From: Candidatus Rifleibacteriota bacterium
GTDB lineage: Bacteria > Muiribacteriota > Ozemobacteria > Ozemobacterales > Ozemobacteraceae
Direction of reading: 5' to 3'
Length of the DNA: 64,000 nt
Assembly (NCBI GenBank): GCA_905236675.1
Contig: CAJOND010000012.1
Span: 1 to 64,000, forward strand
The notes under the pieces are model-generated. The model saw only the letters and a program-made list of their open reading frames with translations, had not been told where the DNA came from and searched no databases. Within the stretch, counting starts at the first letter, position 1, and the number at the start of each line of letters is the position of its first letter. This document shows positions 52,142-61,672 of this stretch, piece after piece. The position numbers and the translations under genes were made by a program.

Positions 52142-53749
52142 TTAAAGTAGATTTAGAAGGTTCTGCAATTTAGCACAGCGTTCTGATTCATCTTTGCTAT
52201 TTTCCATAAGTTCATTAATCTTAATAAGCAATTCGGCTTTAAGATTATGAGAGTCACGGGTAAGAGAAGAGTAAACAGGAGCAGATGATCTGACAAGAAC
52301 GTATTTAACATCATCAGATTTCTTTAATTCAGAATCCCCTACTCTGATAAATTTAAGCAAATCATATTCTTCGCCCATCTTTGGAGCAATTGCTTTAAAG
52401 TCTCTTTCTTCTTTCAATAATTTTACTAAGGCTATTGAAGCTTCAGGTTCTCCATGAGTTACAAATATATTACGAGGTGGTTCTTCTATAGACTTAACCC
52501 ATTTCATCAACCCATTCTGATCAGCATGACCGCTATAACCATATATTGATTCAACTTTGGCTTCAACATTTATTTCTTCACCAAATATTCTTACTTTTTT
52601 TGCACCTTCACTTATTAGTCTACCCAAAGTGCCTTCTGCCTGATAGCCAACGAAGATAACTGTATTTTTAGGGTTCCAAAGGTTATGTTTTAAATGATGT
52701 TTTATTCTACCAGCATCGCACATACCGCTGGCGGACATAATAACAATATTATCTTTTTCATTTAACAGTTTAGATTCATCAACATTGTTAGTAAAATGAA
52801 AATCAGGGTGATCAAATAACCCACCCATCTGTTTCATTACATTTGTAGCGTCCTCATCATAAAGATTAGGATATTTAAGAAAAACCTGAGTAATTTCTTT
52901 TGCTAATGGAGAATCTACATAAACAGGAATTCTAGATATTTTATTTTTCTTTTTTAAAATAAGTATGTCATGAAGCAAATCTTGAGTTCTTTCTAACGAG
53001 AAAGCAGGAATTATAATCTTTCCTCCTCTTTTTTCTGCTTCGGCAAAAACTTCTGCAATTCTGTTTAATCGCTGTTCTTTAGATACAATTTCTCGATTAC
53101 GGTCACCATAAGTTGATTCTATAACTAAGAAATCCATAGCTTTTATACGGTCTGGATCATTAATTATAGGATGATTATCTTCACCTAAATCACCAGAGAA
53201 TACGATTTTTCTAGTTTCTCCATTTTCTGTTATGTTGATTTCTATAAATGAAGATCCTAATACATGACCTGCATTATGGAAAGTCACATCAATATTTTTG
53301 GCTGGTGCGAAAGCTCTATATCGTTCTATACCACGCAATAAGCTAATGGCGTTATCAGCATCTATTTCATCATAAATTGGAGAAACAGGAGCTACACCTT
53401 TTCTTTCATTACGTTTATTTAATTGAAAAACTTCAACTTCTTGAATTCTTGCTGAATCTGGAAGCAGGTATTTTAGCAGATCCACAGTAGGATTAGTTGC
53501 ATATATTATTCCATGAAAACCTTTTTTCACAAGTTTAGGAAGTAAACCAGTATGATCAATATGGGCATGAGTGATAAGAACAAAATCAATTGAAGCAGGA
53601 TCAAAATCAAAATCTCTATAGTTGTTTTCTTTCAAAGTTTTGTTACCTTGAAACATACCACAGTCTACTAAGAATTTTGAGCCAGCTGCTTCAATCAAAT
53701 AGCAAGAACCTGTTACACATCCAGCTGCACCGTGAAAAGAAATTTTCAT
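52142..53749 (-). CDS. Beta-CASP MBL-fold ribonuclease
   Basis: The 535-residue protein has a metallo-beta-lactamase domain with LITHAHIDHTGLLPKL, GHVLGSSFIEI and FSGDLGEDNHPII. The beta-CASP domain carries the motifs ESTYGDR, FSLERTQDLL, PVYVDSPLA and SASGMCDAGRIKHHL, followed by the C-terminal YGYSGHADQNGL block. It is of the Ysh1/CPSF73-like prokaryotic group that cuts or degrades RNA, rather than RNase J. It ends with a helical tail of about 50 residues. It stands alone between an FN3 gene (convergent) and glyA (same strand, with a repeat tract between). Confidence 0.92.
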   Translation of the reverse strand: MKISFHGAAGCVTGSCYLIEAAGSKFLVDCGMFQGNKTLKENNYRDFDFDPASIDFVLITHAHIDHTGLLPKLVKKGFHGIIYATNPTVDLLKYLLPDSARIQEVEVFQLNKRNERKGVAPVSPIYDEIDADNAISLLRGIERYRAFAPAKNIDVTFHNAGHVLGSSFIEINITENGETRKIVFSGDLGEDNHPIINDPDRIKAMDFLVIESTYGDRNREIVSKEQRLNRIAEVFAEAEKRGGKIIIPAFSLERTQDLLHDILILKKKNKISRIPVYVDSPLAKEITQVFLKYPNLYDEDATNVMKQMGGLFDHPDFHFTNNVDESKLLNEKDNIVIMSASGMCDAGRIKHHLKHNLWNPKNTVIFVGYQAEGTLGRLISEGAKKVRIFGEEINVEAKVESIYGYSGHADQNGLMKWVKSIEEPPRNIFVTHGEPEASIALVKLLKEERDFKAIAPKMGEEYDLLKFIRVGDSELKKSDDVKYVLVRSSAPVYSSLTRDSHNLKAELLIKINELMENSKDESERCAKLQNLLNLL

Positions 53750-53765
53750 TTGTTATATATCCTTT

Positions 53766-53860
53766 TTTTAGATATAAGATATAAGATATAAGATTTGTTT
53801 ATCTACAAATTAAATTATTAATCTTTGATCTTCTATCTCCATTTATGGTCTTCTATCTTA
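53766..53860. repeat. Intergenic GATATAAGAT tract upstream of the beta-CASP gene
   Basis: The left arm has three TATAAGA units (53770-53796). The right arm (53819-53860) reads TTAATCTTTGATCTTCTATC, TCCATTTATGG and TCTTCTATCTT. The arms are complementary in type and could pair imperfectly. The right end overlaps the last codons of glyA. Confidence 0.5.
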
Positions 53861-55093
53861 TTTATAGAACGGAAACTTACTACAAAGTTCAACAACTTCT
53901 TTCTTGATCGCTGCAAGATTATTTTCATCTTCAGGAGCAGTTAAAGCTCTGTCAATAAAGTCAGCAATTTTAACCATTTCTTCGGTTCCCATTCCACGAG
54001 TTGTGACAGCAGGAGTACCTAATCTTAAACCTGAAGTAACAAAAGGTGATTCAGGATCGTTAGGAATAGTATTCTTATTAGCGGTTATTCCTGCTTTATC
54101 AAGAGCTTTCTCAGCAATTTTGCCAGTAACCTTTTTATTTCTAACATCCACAAGCATTAAGTGATTGTCAGTTCCACCTGTAATAAGCCTAAAACCATGT
54201 TCTTTCAAAGCCTTTGCAAGAGCTTGAGCATTTTCAAGAATCTTTTGCTGATAAACTTTAAAAGATGGGTCTAATGCTTCTTTGAATGAAACAGCTTTTG
54301 CGGCAATTACGTGCATTAACGGCCCACCTTGTAAGCCTGGGAATATGGTTTTATCAAGAGCTTTAGCCCATTTTTCCTTACACATTACCATACCACCACG
54401 TGGTCCACGAAGAGTTTTGTGAGTTGTGGTAGTAACAAAATCAGCATAAGGAACAGGAGATGGATGTAGACCAGTTGCAACTAAGCCAGCAATGTGAGCT
54501 ATATCAACCATCATAACAGCACCGACTTCATCGCAAATTTCTTTAATTTTAGCGAAATCTATAATACGGGGGTAAGCTGAAGCTCCTGAAATAATCATTT
54601 TTGGTCTATGTTCAATGGCTAATTTATGAATAGCATCATAATCTATATATTCAGTATCTTCGGTTAAACCATAAGGAACAACTTTATAAAGAAGACCTGA
54701 AAAATTAACTGGACTGCCATGAGTTAAATGACCACCATTTTGTAGATTCATTCCAAGATAAGTATCACCTGGCTTCATAACAGTCTGATAGACAGCCATA
54801 TTTGCCTGTGAACCAGAATGAGGCTGCACATTAACGTGGTCACATCCAAAAAGCTGTTTAACACGTTCTCTAGCAAGATTTTCAACTTTATCTACTACTT
54901 CACAGCCACCGTAATAACGTTTTGAAGGATAGCCTTCTGCGTATTTATTGGTTAAAACAGAACCAAGAGCCTCAAGAACTGCTTCAGAAACAAAGTTTTC
55001 AGAAGCAATAAGTTCAATCTGGTTCATCTGTCGATTTTTTTCTTCTTGAATCAATGATTTTATTTCTGGGTCAATCTGATTTAGTTGATACAT
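53858..55093 (-). CDS. glyA: Serine hydroxymethyltransferase
   Basis: The 411-residue PLP enzyme of the SHMT family has [59 protein letters not shown] and [16 protein letters not shown], containing the PLP lysine. It interconverts serine plus THF with glycine plus methylene-THF. Length is typical. It is the third gene of a minus-strand run with aminotransferase and gcvT (gaps of about 9 bp), so glyoxylate, glycine and serine metabolism are linked. Confidence 0.97.
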   Translation of the reverse strand: MYQLNQIDPEIKSLIQEEKNRQMNQIELIASENFVSEAVLEALGSVLTNKYAEGYPSKRYYGGCEVVDKVENLARERVKQLFGCDHVNVQPHSGSQANMAVYQTVMKPGDTYLGMNLQNGGHLTHGSPVNFSGLLYKVVPYGLTEDTEYIDYDAIHKLAIEHRPKMIISGASAYPRIIDFAKIKEICDEVGAVMMVDIAHIAGLVATGLHPSPVPYADFVTTTTHKTLRGPRGGMVMCKEKWAKALDKTIFPGLQGGPLMHVIAAKAVSFKEALDPSFKVYQQKILENAQALAKALKEHGFRLITGGTDNHLMLVDVRNKKVTGKIAEKALDKAGITANKNTIPNDPESPFVTSGLRLGTPAVTTRGMGTEEMVKIADFIDRALTAPEDENNLAAIKKEVVELCSKFPFYK

Positions 55094-55102
55094 ATTATCT
55101 TC

Positions 55103-56182
55103 TCACCTTCTATAAAATGGGGTTTCAATTACTGTTGCGGAAAAATATTTCCCGTGAATTTCGATGTCAAACATAGCTCCTATTTCTTTAAAGGAAACAG
55201 GAACATAAGCAAGACCAATAGTCTTTTTTAATGTTGGAGATATTACACAGGAAGTAACTTTGCCAATTCGTTTATTTTTAAAAGTCACTGGTGTACCATG
55301 TTTTGGAATAGGTCCTTTTGGCATTTCAAACCCAACCAAAGTTCTGGAAGTTCCTCGTTCTTTCTGCTTTTTTAAAGCATCGTAGCCAATAAAATGACCT
55401 TTGTTAAAATTTACTGTCCAATAAAGACTTGCTTCTATAGGTGAAGTTGTGTCGTCTATATCTAAGCCATATGCAACTAGTCTGTTTTCTAGTCTTAAAG
55501 ATTCTTTGGCACTTAAACCAATGGGCTTAAGCTCTACTTCTTTACCTGCTTCAATTAAAGCATTCCATAGTTTAACAACTTCATGAGATTCGCAATATAT
55601 TTCGAAACCATCTTCTCCAGTAAAACCGCTTCGACTTATGATGCAGTCAATTCCGGCAACTATACCTGATGTAAACCAATAATATTGAATAGCACTTAAT
55701 CTTTGTCGGGTTATTTTCTGTAAAACAGCTTCAGCATTTGGTCCCTGAATAGAAAGCAAACCAGTTTCATCAGATTGATTAGAAAGTTCAACTTCACCAG
55801 TAAGATTACTTTTTATCCAATTATAGTCTTTTTCTATATTTTTAGGATTTACCAAAAGCATAAAGGTTTTGGGTTCCCATCGATAAACAAGAATATCGTC
55901 AACCATTGTACCGTCTTCGCGACACATTGGGGTATAAGCAATCTGACGGTCACAAAGAAGTTCTATGTCTTGAGTACAAAGCTTTTGTATATTCGGTAAA
56001 GCATCTTTACCTGTAATCCAAAGCTCACCCATATTGCAAAGATCGAAAATACCGACGTTGTTTCTAACAAGATTATGTTCGTCAACAATAGAAGTATATT
56101 GTCCTGGCATATACCATTCATCGGCGTCGACCATCATTGCGTCTAAAGATTCATGTATGGCTCGTAATGGTGTTTCTTTCAT
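55103..56182 (-). CDS. gcvT: Aminomethyltransferase GcvT
   Basis: The 359-residue protein of the GcvT family starts MKETPLRAIHESLDAMMVDADEW in two parts. It has GIFDLCNMGELWITGKDALP, YTPMCREDGTMVDDILVYR, SGFTGEDGFEIYC, LSAKESLRLENRLVAYG and the C-terminal GKVTSCVISPTLKKTIGLAYV. It transfers the methylene group from the GcvH-bound aminomethyl to THF. No gcvH or gcvP is in the window, so either they are elsewhere or this acts with another methylene donor. It lies between the aminotransferase gene and glyA. Confidence 0.93.
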   Translation of the reverse strand: MKETPLRAIHESLDAMMVDADEWYMPGQYTSIVDEHNLVRNNVGIFDLCNMGELWITGKDALPNIQKLCTQDIELLCDRQIAYTPMCREDGTMVDDILVYRWEPKTFMLLVNPKNIEKDYNWIKSNLTGEVELSNQSDETGLLSIQGPNAEAVLQKITRQRLSAIQYYWFTSGIVAGIDCIISRSGFTGEDGFEIYCESHEVVKLWNALIEAGKEVELKPIGLSAKESLRLENRLVAYGLDIDDTTSPIEASLYWTVNFNKGHFIGYDALKKQKERGTSRTLVGFEMPKGPIPKHGTPVTFKNKRIGKVTSCVISPTLKKTIGLAYVPVSFKEIGAMFDIEIHGKYFSATVIETPFYRR

Positions 56183-56191
56183 AAATATTTA

Positions 56192-57346
56192 TCAATGTTC
56201 TAAGAAATAGTTCATGGCAGCTTTAACAGCATTGCCTACTTCTTTGATGGCACCCTTTTCTTTGAGCATCATTTCTAAGATTCCAAGAGTTGAAATAATG
56301 TCTCTTTCAGCAATATTACCAATAGTGGTTACTCTAAGAACGGAATTTGCGAACTGTTCCTGACCACCAGCTATTCGGATTCCGTATCTTTCAACCATTT
56401 CTTTTATGATTTCTTTTGGATTAATTCCTTCAGGAACATAGAAAACAGTCAAAACATTAGACAGAGCTTTTTCTTCTGTAAAGAACTTTATGTTAAGTGC
56501 TTTTAGTCCAGCTCTAAAGCCTTCAGCCAATCTATGGTAGTGATTTATGCAGTTATTCAATCCAATCTTGTCTATTTTCCTAAGAGCTACTAACAAAGAA
56601 TACATTACATTTATTGCTGGAGTCCAAGGATAAGCTGGAACAGCAAGGTCTTGATTTCGTTTATATTCTTTCAAATCGAAATATAAACCATGAACTTTTA
56701 CTGTCTGAGCTTTTTCCCAAGCTCTATCCGACAAAGCAACCATACCAACGCCTGGAGGTGCTAAGAATCCTTTCTGAGAAGCAGTTACAGTTGCATCAAC
56801 ATGCCATTTATCGTGATCATATGGTATAGCACCAAGACCGCTAACACCGTCAACAACTAGAAAAACGTTTTTATCTTTTAAGAAATTACCTATTGATTCA
56901 ATATCATTGCAAATACCAGTAGAGGTTTCGTTAAAAGTAACAGTAACACCAGTAATTTCAGGGTGTTCTTCCAAAGCTTTTGCAATTTGTTCTACTTTTA
57001 CTGCTTTTCCATCATCACATTTCAATTCTACAGTTTTCAAATTGAAAGCCTGGCATATTTTTGTAAATCTTACTCCAAACACACCAGTCTGAACGTTCAA
57101 GATTGTTTCGCCTTCGTTAAAAAGGTTTGCTATAGCGGTTTCCATTGCACCTGTTCCAGAAGAAGTAGTTAAAAAGAGATTATTTTTAACTACCATAAAT
57201 TTTTTCAAAAGCGATAATACTTCTGAATAAACAGGGGAAAAATCAGATGTTCTATGGTGAAGCAAAGTTCCTGCACTTGCAAGCATTGTTTCTGAATCAA
57301 GATGAACAGGACCTGGTGTCATTAGTAAGGTTTCTATTAGTTCCAT
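56192..57346 (-). CDS. Class V aminotransferase (alanine/serine-glyoxylate type)
   Basis: This 384-residue PLP enzyme of the alanine-glyoxylate/serine-pyruvate aminotransferase group has LLMTPGPVHLDSETMLASA, TSSGTGAMETAIANLF, FNETSTGICNDIESIG, VDGVSGLGAIPYD and TASQKGFLAPPGVGMV, with the PLP lysine in SQKG. It may convert glyoxylate to glycine with alanine or serine as amino donor. With GcvT and GlyA next door it feeds glycine into C1 metabolism. The initiation ATG at 57346 is usual for the family (MELIETLLMTPGP). A repeat tract precedes it. Confidence 0.92.
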   Translation of the reverse strand: MELIETLLMTPGPVHLDSETMLASAGTLLHHRTSDFSPVYSEVLSLLKKFMVVKNNLFLTTSSGTGAMETAIANLFNEGETILNVQTGVFGVRFTKICQAFNLKTVELKCDDGKAVKVEQIAKALEEHPEITGVTVTFNETSTGICNDIESIGNFLKDKNVFLVVDGVSGLGAIPYDHDKWHVDATVTASQKGFLAPPGVGMVALSDRAWEKAQTVKVHGLYFDLKEYKRNQDLAVPAYPWTPAINVMYSLLVALRKIDKIGLNNCINHYHRLAEGFRAGLKALNIKFFTEEKALSNVLTVFYVPEGINPKEIIKEMVERYGIRIAGGQEQFANSVLRVTTIGNIAERDIISTLGILEMMLKEKGAIKEVGNAVKAAMNYFLEH

Positions 57347-57366
57347 GCGTTTTTCCTTATTTTTTT

Positions 57367-57440
57367 AGATATAAGATCAAAACTTTAGATATAAGAGAAA
57401 AGATACCTATCTTCAATCTTCAAACTTATATCTTCTATCT
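57367..57440. repeat. Intergenic GATATAAGA / CTTCTATCT tract
   Basis: Two left-type units (AGATATAAGAT, TAGATATAAGAGAAAAG) are followed by a right-type arm (CTTCAATCTTCAAACTTATATC, split, and TTCTATCT). The pattern is the same as at 53.8 and 59.9 kb: it is placed upstream of one minus-strand gene and downstream of another. Confidence 0.5.
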
Positions 57441-57479
57441 AACTAACTATTTTATCTATCTCTTCAAAAAAAGACAAGG

Positions 57480-58193
57480 CTAATTATAAATTTCATAAAT
57501 AATATAGATTATTATTATTGCAAATAATATAAAAAAATAAGGTAAGAATTTTTTACCTAATTCATTAGATTTTTTTATTCTTTCTATTTCTTTTACTTCT
57601 CCCCTAACAGCAAAATCAACATTAAAACATTTAGAAAACAATATACATCTTTCCATAGAAATATCGTGATATCTTATAGAAGGCATTATTTCAGTTAATT
57701 CTTCTTCAACATCAGTATTTAATAATACTAATATTTTATCACATAAAATAGCTCTTTTACCCGCAGATACATACTTTGTTTCTAATATTAGTTTTTTTAT
57801 TTTCTGAGATTTAATAAAATTTGAGTCAATTAAAGATAAATGGAAATAATTAAATAGGTAAGAGGATGTGTAAAATTCAGAGTTTACAAAATCATAAATT
57901 AGATAATGAAAACAAAATACTTGTATTAATAATAGAATAAAGGCAAGAGTCATTGGAATAAAAATTACTAAAAGATCATCCTTAGTAAAAACGGCATTTA
58001 TATTAAAAATGAAAGGAATACTCAAAATACCTACAATAAAATACAGAAAATTCATAGGAGAATAGAGAAGAGTATTTGTATCAACATTCATAAATAATTG
58101 ATTATTCTTTATAAATCCTAATGCTTTATTTTTACTTATTTCTTCTTCTATAATTTGTCTTATTTCAGATGAAGATCTTGTTACTTTTTTCAT
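57480..58193 (-). CDS. Membrane protein, paralogue pair (copy 1)
   Basis: The 237-residue protein has a soluble N-terminal helix (SSSEIRQIIEEEISKNKALG), two membrane segments (about 48-66 and 74-98), a soluble domain with LIYDFVNSEFYTSSYLF, LILETKY, ITEELTEIM-like and YHDISMERC motifs, and a C-terminal membrane segment (FLPYFFILFAIIIIYII). The next gene shares NKALGFIKNNQLFMNVD, YDF..FYT, ILETKY, VDFAVRGE and other blocks. The family is unknown to me. It is a probable intracellular-domain membrane protein with no catalytic signature. Confidence 0.6.
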   Translation of the reverse strand: MKKVTRSSSEIRQIIEEEISKNKALGFIKNNQLFMNVDTNTLLYSPMNFLYFIVGILSIPFIFNINAVFTKDDLLVIFIPMTLAFILLLIQVFCFHYLIYDFVNSEFYTSSYLFNYFHLSLIDSNFIKSQKIKKLILETKYVSAGKRAILCDKILVLLNTDVEEELTEIMPSIRYHDISMERCILFSKCFNVDFAVRGEVKEIERIKKSNELGKKFLPYFFILFAIIIIYIIYEIYN

Positions 58194-58240
58194 TAATTAC
58201 TATTTTCAATATAGATTCTTATTGCAAATTATTTTGTCAT

Positions 58241-58939
58241 TTAGAAAAAATATTGTCTATTTGCAACAACAATGATAATTAATAATAAAATTAAATTCTC
58301 ATTTCTTTCTAAAACAAGCTTTTTATCATTTTCAACCTCTTTTAATTCACCTCTCACAGCAAAATCAACATTAAATATTCTTGAAAATAAGTCACATCTT
58401 GCCATTAATATATCGTGATATTGACCAGTAGACATTATTTCTGTCAATTCTATTTCCTTATTATCTGAAGTTAAAACTATTATTTTTTCATTTAAAGTCC
58501 TATTACTTCCTGTGTATTCATATTTAGTTTCTAAGATTATTTTTTTTATTTTATTAGAATCAATACTTTTTGTATTCAGAAAAGGAAGTGGAATCCTTCC
58601 AAATAGATTTGATAAAGTATAAAAACAATTCTTTTTAAAATCGTAAATCAAAAAATTTTTACACAATGCACCAATAAAAAAAATCAATAACATTATAACA
58701 ATTGGAGCAGAAAAGACATAGACTTCATAATTTGCTATATATTTAGACAAAAAATCTATCTTCACAATCAATAGCAAAATTAATCCAGAGAACAATGCGA
58801 CAAATTTAAAAGGTTTATAAATGTTACTATTGTTTTCTACATCCATATATAATAAAGTATTATCTTTGACAAAGCCAATTGTTTTATGTTTTTTAATTTC
58901 ATCAGTTATGATTTGTCTAGTTTCTTCAAAATTTTTCAT
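58241..58939 (-). CDS. Membrane protein, paralogue pair (copy 2)
   Basis: The 232-residue protein is a tandem paralogue of the 57.5-kb gene, with FEETRQIITDEIKKHKTIGF, YDFKKNCFYTLSNLFGRIP, KKIILETKYEYTG, ELTEIMSTGQYHDILM and FNVDFAVRGELKE. It has two membrane segments (about 45-65 and 75-95) and a hydrophobic C-terminal segment. Its start overlaps the folD stop by four bases (ATGA), so it is translated with folD. Copy 1 follows 47 bp later. The family and role are unknown; a link to C1 metabolism is only by position. Confidence 0.62.
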   Translation of the reverse strand: MKNFEETRQIITDEIKKHKTIGFVKDNTLLYMDVENNSNIYKPFKFVALFSGLILLLIVKIDFLSKYIANYEVYVFSAPIVIMLLIFFIGALCKNFLIYDFKKNCFYTLSNLFGRIPLPFLNTKSIDSNKIKKIILETKYEYTGSNRTLNEKIIVLTSDNKEIELTEIMSTGQYHDILMARCDLFSRIFNVDFAVRGELKEVENDKKLVLERNENLILLLIIIVVANRQYFF

Positions 58940-59799
58940 TTATTCATTCTTGCCTTTAAAGTATTGCTTAGAAGCATGGCTATAGTCATTGGTCCCACTC
59001 CGCCAGGAACTGGGGTAATATAAGAAGCTTTCTTTTCAGCTTCTTCGTATTCAACGTCGCCAACAAGTTTGTAACCTTTTGGAGAAGAAGGGTCATCAAC
59101 AGAGTTGATTCCCACATCAACCACAACTGCTCCATCTTTTATCCAATCGCCTTTAACAAACTTTGGTTTACCTATTGCTGAAACTACTATATCTGCATTT
59201 TTAACAAGTTCTGGTAAGTTTTGTGTTTTGGAATGAGCAATGGTAACGGTAGCATTTTCTTTCATTAACAAAGCCCCTATTGGCTTGCCTACTATATTTG
59301 ACCGACCTATAACGACTGCATTTTTCCCTGCTATTTGAACATTATTTCGTTTAAGCAGTTCCATTATACCTTTAGGTGTACAGGGAACAAAAGTGTCTAA
59401 TCCTATATAAAGCTTACCCACGTTAATAGGATGAAAGCCATCGACATCTTTTTCAGGTTTTATTGCTTCAAGAGCAGCATGTTCATCTAGGTGTTTAGGA
59501 AGAGGCAACTGAAGCAAAATGCCATTAATTCTATCATCTTTATTAAGTTTGTTTATTTCTTCTATAAGCTTTTCTTGAGATATATTCTCGTCTAAAGCAA
59601 CTTCTAATGAAAACACTCCTGTTGCTGCACAGGCTTTTTTCTTAGAAGAAACATAGACTTTAGATGCTGGATTATTTCCAACAATTATGACAGCGAGTCC
59701 TGGAGATAACAGGGAAGAATCAGTGAGTTTTTTAACTTCTACTGCAATTTCTTGTTTTATAGTTTCTGAAAGTTTTTTACCATCTAATATTATAGCCAA
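58936..59799 (-). CDS. folD: Methylene-THF dehydrogenase/cyclohydrolase FolD
   Basis: The 287-residue bifunctional FolD has the N-terminal substrate domain with YVSSKKKACAATGV (catalytic YxxxK), GILLQLPLPKHLDEHAAL and EKDVDGFHPINVGKL. The NADP domain has VVIGRSNIVGKPIGALL and the C-terminal TPVPGGVGPMTIAMLL. It interconverts methylene-THF with methenyl- and formyl-THF, completing a C1 set with GlyA and GcvT. The gene is first of a three-gene unit with the two membrane proteins; it is separated from the clostripain gene by a repeat-rich 329-bp gap. Confidence 0.97.
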   Translation of the reverse strand: MAIILDGKKLSETIKQEIAVEVKKLTDSSLLSPGLAVIIVGNNPASKVYVSSKKKACAATGVFSLEVALDENISQEKLIEEINKLNKDDRINGILLQLPLPKHLDEHAALEAIKPEKDVDGFHPINVGKLYIGLDTFVPCTPKGIMELLKRNNVQIAGKNAVVIGRSNIVGKPIGALLMKENATVTIAHSKTQNLPELVKNADIVVSAIGKPKFVKGDWIKDGAVVVDVGINSVDDPSSPKGYKLVGDVEYEEAEKKASYITPVPGGVGPMTIAMLLSNTLKARMNK

Positions 59800-59818
59800 T
59801 TTTTTAGCTCCATTTTTT

Positions 59819-60020
59819 AAGATAGAAGATAGAAGATTAAAGATTGAAGAATGAAGATTGAAGAAATTGTTAATCTTATAACTTCAAACTTTAATAACCA
59901 ATCTTCAAATTTTAATCTACATCTCCTTATTTAGTCTTTATTCTTGAATAAAAGATAGAAGATTGAAGATAGAAGATTGAAGATTGAAGAAATAAATTAA
60001 CTTTCAACTTCTATTTTCTA
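59819..60020. repeat. Longest AAGATAGAAGATTGAAG tract, with inverted arms
   Basis: In the 329-bp gap before folD a left arm (59819-59865, AAGATAGAAGATAGAAG then ATTAAAGATTGAAGAATG) is followed by a CT-type middle (59871-59945, ACTTCAAACTTTAATAACC and TTCAAATTTTAATC), a second left-type arm (59950-59990, AAAGATAGAAGATTGAAG repeated) and a CT-type end. It is the clearest instance of the repeat family. No ORF is supported in the gap. Confidence 0.6.
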
Positions 60021-60128
60021 ACTTTTTTAGATTAGGATTATACAGCAAGAATGAGTTAATAAGCAACAAAAAAGAGCTTCCACTCAATTAAAAGAGAAAA
60101 CCCTTTTAGAAAATTATGGAATTAATTA

Positions 60129-61544
60129 TTATTTAGCTTGAATTGCTGATTTTAATTCTTTAAATAATTTATCAAATTCTTGTTTATGTTTTGCAGGAAT
60201 CTGATTTTGAGTATAAGCGGCATAGTTAAGTTCGCGAAGCATACTTCTTGCATACTGACTTCGAGGATTCTTTTTCGCTTCAGAAATTGCCTTTTTCATT
60301 TCTTTAAAATCGCCTTTGTAAGCACTATAAACAGCAACTCTTACATCTCTTTGACTTCTAAGAGTAATAATCATGTTGTCCCACAAAGTATTTTTTGAGA
60401 AATTAAGATCTAGATAATTAGGTTCTATTGTAAGACGCTGGGGCATATAAACCGCAATACCTTCACAATCTTTATATCTATTAACATCAGGGTTTCTTGC
60501 AGTAGTCTTACTATTGATAATGGCAGCTTTAGCAGCTGTTTCAACTTTTTCAATAGCAGTAATTACAGAAGAATCATCTTTTACAAGAGGTTTGAAATTC
60601 TTCATAAAATGAAGCAAATCAATGTTTTCAGGATATTCGAATTTAACAGTCTTAGAAATAGCGGAAGTTACTTTTTCATAATATTTGCCACTCATCATAG
60701 CCTTAGAAAAACCGTCTAAAGCATCAATAAGACCATTAACCTTACTCAAATCAATAGCAGATTGAGTTGAATCATCACGTCCCTGGCTACCATTTTGATA
60801 TGATTTAGCATAAGCATTAACCCAGTGATTTGCAAAATCTCTTGGAGTGGTTCCAGGCTTTAAACCATTAAGAACATCATCATAAGGAGTTCCTTTTCCA
60901 GCTTCAACTTCTTCAGAACCTACAAAGTAATCGCAGTTATCTTTGATTGCATAAGCAACTTCAACCATGCCCATGAGACAAGCATCCATGTTTATAACGT
61001 CAATTTTCTGGCCAAGAGCTTCTGCACAAAGTTTTGTAGCAATTGTCAACTCATTGGTTGTTATATGATTATTAGAAGAATCATCATAAGAAATACCACG
61101 GACTACGTTTTTATCTGTTTTTGCTTTCCAACCTGAACCATGGTTCCAAATACCTATCATATAATGCTTGGCTGGATAATTTTCTTTAATAAACTTGCAA
61201 AATTTGACAAGTTCTTTATAATCGCCCATATCCAGTTCGCCCATATCTTTAATCTTTGTGATTCTGCCCTTATCTATGTAATCAATTTGGGCACCGCTTC
61301 TTTCTCGGTCTATTAAAGCTAAAACATTAACAGTTTCGTTAGAACCAACACGACACATTTCTTCTTCATCTTCATAGCCAAATCTGTCAAGGTTGTTATC
61401 TGCATTTAAAAATACAGCAAAAGTCCATTCTTTCATTGGGGCTTTCTTTACAGTATTTTTAGGTTGTGCAGCAGCAAAGGAAGAAATATAAGAAAGACTT
61501 AACATAAGAGCGGAAGCAGCAATTATACTAGATACTTTTTTCAT
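60129..61544 (-). CDS. Secreted clostripain-family (C11) cysteine peptidase
   Basis: The 471-residue protein has a signal peptide (MKKVSSIIAASALMLSLSYI, cleavage near FAA-A). The C11 catalytic dyad follows: H135 in IGIWNHGSGWK and C189 in VINMDACLMGMVEVA. The TFAVFLNADNNLDRFG opening is typical of the family. C11 peptidases cut after Arg or Lys and often self-activate in a Ca-dependent way. The C-terminal 60 residues are helical and contain KNPRSQYARSMLRELNYAAY. A partial paralogue of the C-terminal part lies at 63.3-64.0 kb. A good ribosome site (AGGAGAA) and promoter are present. Confidence 0.92.
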   Translation of the reverse strand: MKKVSSIIAASALMLSLSYISSFAAAQPKNTVKKAPMKEWTFAVFLNADNNLDRFGYEDEEEMCRVGSNETVNVLALIDRERSGAQIDYIDKGRITKIKDMGELDMGDYKELVKFCKFIKENYPAKHYMIGIWNHGSGWKAKTDKNVVRGISYDDSSNNHITTNELTIATKLCAEALGQKIDVINMDACLMGMVEVAYAIKDNCDYFVGSEEVEAGKGTPYDDVLNGLKPGTTPRDFANHWVNAYAKSYQNGSQGRDDSTQSAIDLSKVNGLIDALDGFSKAMMSGKYYEKVTSAISKTVKFEYPENIDLLHFMKNFKPLVKDDSSVITAIEKVETAAKAAIINSKTTARNPDVNRYKDCEGIAVYMPQRLTIEPNYLDLNFSKNTLWDNMIITLRSQRDVRVAVYSAYKGDFKEMKKAISEAKKNPRSQYARSMLRELNYAAYTQNQIPAKHKQEFDKLFKELKSAIQAK

Positions 61545-61587
61545 TTCTCTTATATTCTCCTAATAAATTTATAAAATGATTTAAATT

Positions 61588-61616
61588 ATTATAACAATCT
61601 AATCATAAAATAGCAA
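61588..61616 (-). promoter_or_regulatory. Sigma-70-type promoter of the clostripain gene
   Basis: TTGCTA (61611-61616) and a perfect TATAAT (61588-61593) are separated by 17 bases on the minus strand, about 43 bases upstream of the start codon. Confidence 0.65.
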
Positions 61617-61672
61617 TAAGTTGACAATAGTATCGAATGGCAAATTTGATGTCCTAAGCACTCACCCTGAAT

